A stretch of DNA of 32,814 nucleotides. It comes from an uncultured Lachnospiraceae bacterium. Lineage in GTDB: Bacteria > Bacillota > Clostridia > Lachnospirales > Lachnospiraceae. The stretch spans positions 1-32,814 of the forward strand of contig ONSO01000029.1 of NCBI GenBank assembly GCA_900320485.1. The letters run 5' to 3'. The translations under genes and the position numbers were made by a program. Positions 31,449 through 32,814 of this stretch are shown in pieces; position 1 is the stretch's first letter; every line of letters begins with the position of its first letter. A model generated the notes under the pieces. It was not told where the DNA came from. It saw only the letters and a list, made by a program, of their open reading frames with translations, and did no database searches.

Positions 31449-32814
31449 TGGAATATGAACGATTACCTGAAGAATATGCCGTCCCCGTTCCCGAAGCTGC
31501 TACGGGAGCTGAGCCCTCCGGCATGCCCCGGGAGCCGGGCTCTGCGCCGGAGCCGAGGGATTTTACCAGCGCGGAGTTTCTGGGAAAGAGCGGCGGCAAA
31601 GAGGGAGAGAAGGCGGGACACGACCGGTCTCGCTTGATAAAGCGCCTGATGTTGCAACCCCTGACTGCGGCACTGGCTACCCTTTCCATTGTTTTTGCAT
31701 CCTATGGAGCAGATCCGTTGGGGGAGAATTTCCTTGCAAAGGGTTCCGCTGTTTGGGAGGACGAGTCTGGAGAAAACGGGCGGGGTACGGAAAACGGGAA
31801 AGGCGGCACAAAATCAGGAAGAAATAATATCGAGGGATTGACGAGGGAATTTCCCGGGGATCTGACGGATGCTTTTATTCACGTGCATTATGTTTCGGAA
31901 GACGTTTCCGATACCATGGCGTCCCGCGGAGAGGAAGGTTTGGCGGAGGCGAGAGCATGGGTTGAGAGCCTGGGGGGAGACCCCGGCAGTCTGACTTACG
32001 TATCTCACGAAACGATCACAAGGCGGATCGCGGAAGGTCCCATTGTTGGGGATGAGGATGATCTGGAGCATGCGTATGATCCTTTTGGCAACGTCAGGGA
32101 AGCGGAAGAGCTTCACGTTTATTATGAGGCGTATGCGAGCCTGGAGGAACTGCGGAAAGCATTGGACGGTGAGGAAGCCGGGGGGGATGAGACGAGCAAG
32201 GAATTTCCGTGGCTTACCAATCGTGATCCGGATTTCGAGGGCGCTCACGCCTGGGGCGACGACGGGTCGGAGGAATTTGTCAGGTTTACCAGGCATGAAA
32301 ATGCTAAGGAATACTACCTCCAAATGGGGCAATACTGGAGAGTTTACAATGAAGGCACGTACGAAAGAGATGAGTCTCAAAAGGGCGAGGAGTATGCAGG
32401 AAATGATGCAAGCTATGATCCCCGGACCAACGTACTGACGCTGAGAAACTTTGACGGCGACCGTTTGGAAGCAAACCTGATGGGCAACGGATTTACCATT
32501 GAATTGATCGGAGAAAACCATGTTGGCATCCTGCAGGTTTGGGGGGCCGGCTATGGTGGAAGCGTGACCTTCACGGGAGACGGTTCGCTGATCCTGAACG
32601 AACGGGGAGAGTATGGAGGAGCGGGAATCATTTTGGATTGTGAAGGAAGCGAGAGCTGTCTTATGATTGAACCTACCGTTTCTTTGGAGGTTCATGGAGG
32701 AACACCCATCCTCGTGCGTGGTACCGTTATGCAGGAAGCCGTGTTCATGAAGAATCCCATGACCATGAAGGGTGGCATGATAGTGAATGATCAGGAAATG
32801 GCATACAGCGAGTA
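31449..32814 (+). CDS. Large membrane-anchored extracellular protein, partial (runs off right edge)
   Basis: Open without a stop to the window end: at least 455 residues. ATG 31449 follows GGGAGGTG. A cytoplasmic head of about 65 residues rich in Pro/Glu/Gly (EYAVPVPEAATGAEPSGM) is followed by one membrane helix (LQPLTAALATLSIVFASYG), then an acidic extracellular part. Near 32430-32650 beta-rich text such as NVLTLRNFDGDRLEANLMGN, FTIELIGENHVG and GSVTFTGDGSLILN resembles the beta-helix-like repeats of Cthe_2159-type carbohydrate-binding proteins. Earlier parts (AFIHVHYVSEDVSD; ELHVYYEAYASLEEL) are unrecognised. It may be a surface or cell-wall protein; type II topology is likely. Function unknown. 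Confidence 0.7.

Overview
The window looks like a chromosomal segment from a gut Firmicute of the Clostridia, most likely a Lachnospiraceae. The reasons are the SigA-type promoters and strong AGGAGG-like ribosome sites, the coiled-coil tail of an Rpn/PD-(D/E)XK transposase, the HPr-like protein, AsnA, an intracellular type GH43 plus esterase set, and moderate base composition with purine-rich coding strands. Species cannot be fixed from this sequence. Nearly everything lies on the + strand; only asnA is on the - strand.

Left edge (1-3483): an accessory zone. It holds a transposase-tail remnant, an orphan receiver-like protein, a frame-disrupted mini-ORF, and then a compact set that resembles a peptide-processing module. 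That set is a 37-residue acidic peptide with its own promoter and a strong terminator, a PqqD-like protein, a membrane-anchor-less S26-type peptidase and a nucleotidyltransferase of the NTP_transf_5 type. Two copies of the same unusual ~38-bp promoter-like element sit in front of the receiver-like gene and the nucleotidyltransferase gene.

Exopolysaccharide block (3504-11990): priming sugar-phosphate transferase, three GT2 glycosyltransferases, a hexapeptide acetyltransferase, a GT11 alpha-1,2-fucosyltransferase, a Wzy-like polymerase, a Wzx-like flippase and an N-terminally truncated TupA-like ATP-grasp protein. Together these describe a Wzx/Wzy-dependent, probably fucosylated and O-acetylated surface polysaccharide.

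Hemicellulose block (12134-17374): a GH43-type protein with a damaged 5' end, a type B carboxylesterase and a GH43 beta-xylosidase/arabinosidase. None shows a signal peptide, so they probably act on imported oligosaccharides. An orphan AgrC-like histidine kinase and a large polytopic GT-C-like membrane protein follow.

Housekeeping and envelope part (21201-32814): asnA (minus strand), an HPr-like protein without the phospho-histidine, a Cas4-like nuclease/Fe-S XPD-DinG helicase fusion, a three-gene MacAB-like ABC exporter (ATPase, adaptor, permease), a diacylglycerol kinase family lipid kinase, an MscS channel, and a large membrane-anchored extracellular protein that runs off the right edge.

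Across the window two genome-style features stand out: in-frame low-complexity or tandem-repeat expansions in several unrelated genes, and a very strong preference for NAC over NAT codons directly before valine (GTN) codons. No rRNA, tRNA, CRISPR array or complete insertion sequence was recognised.
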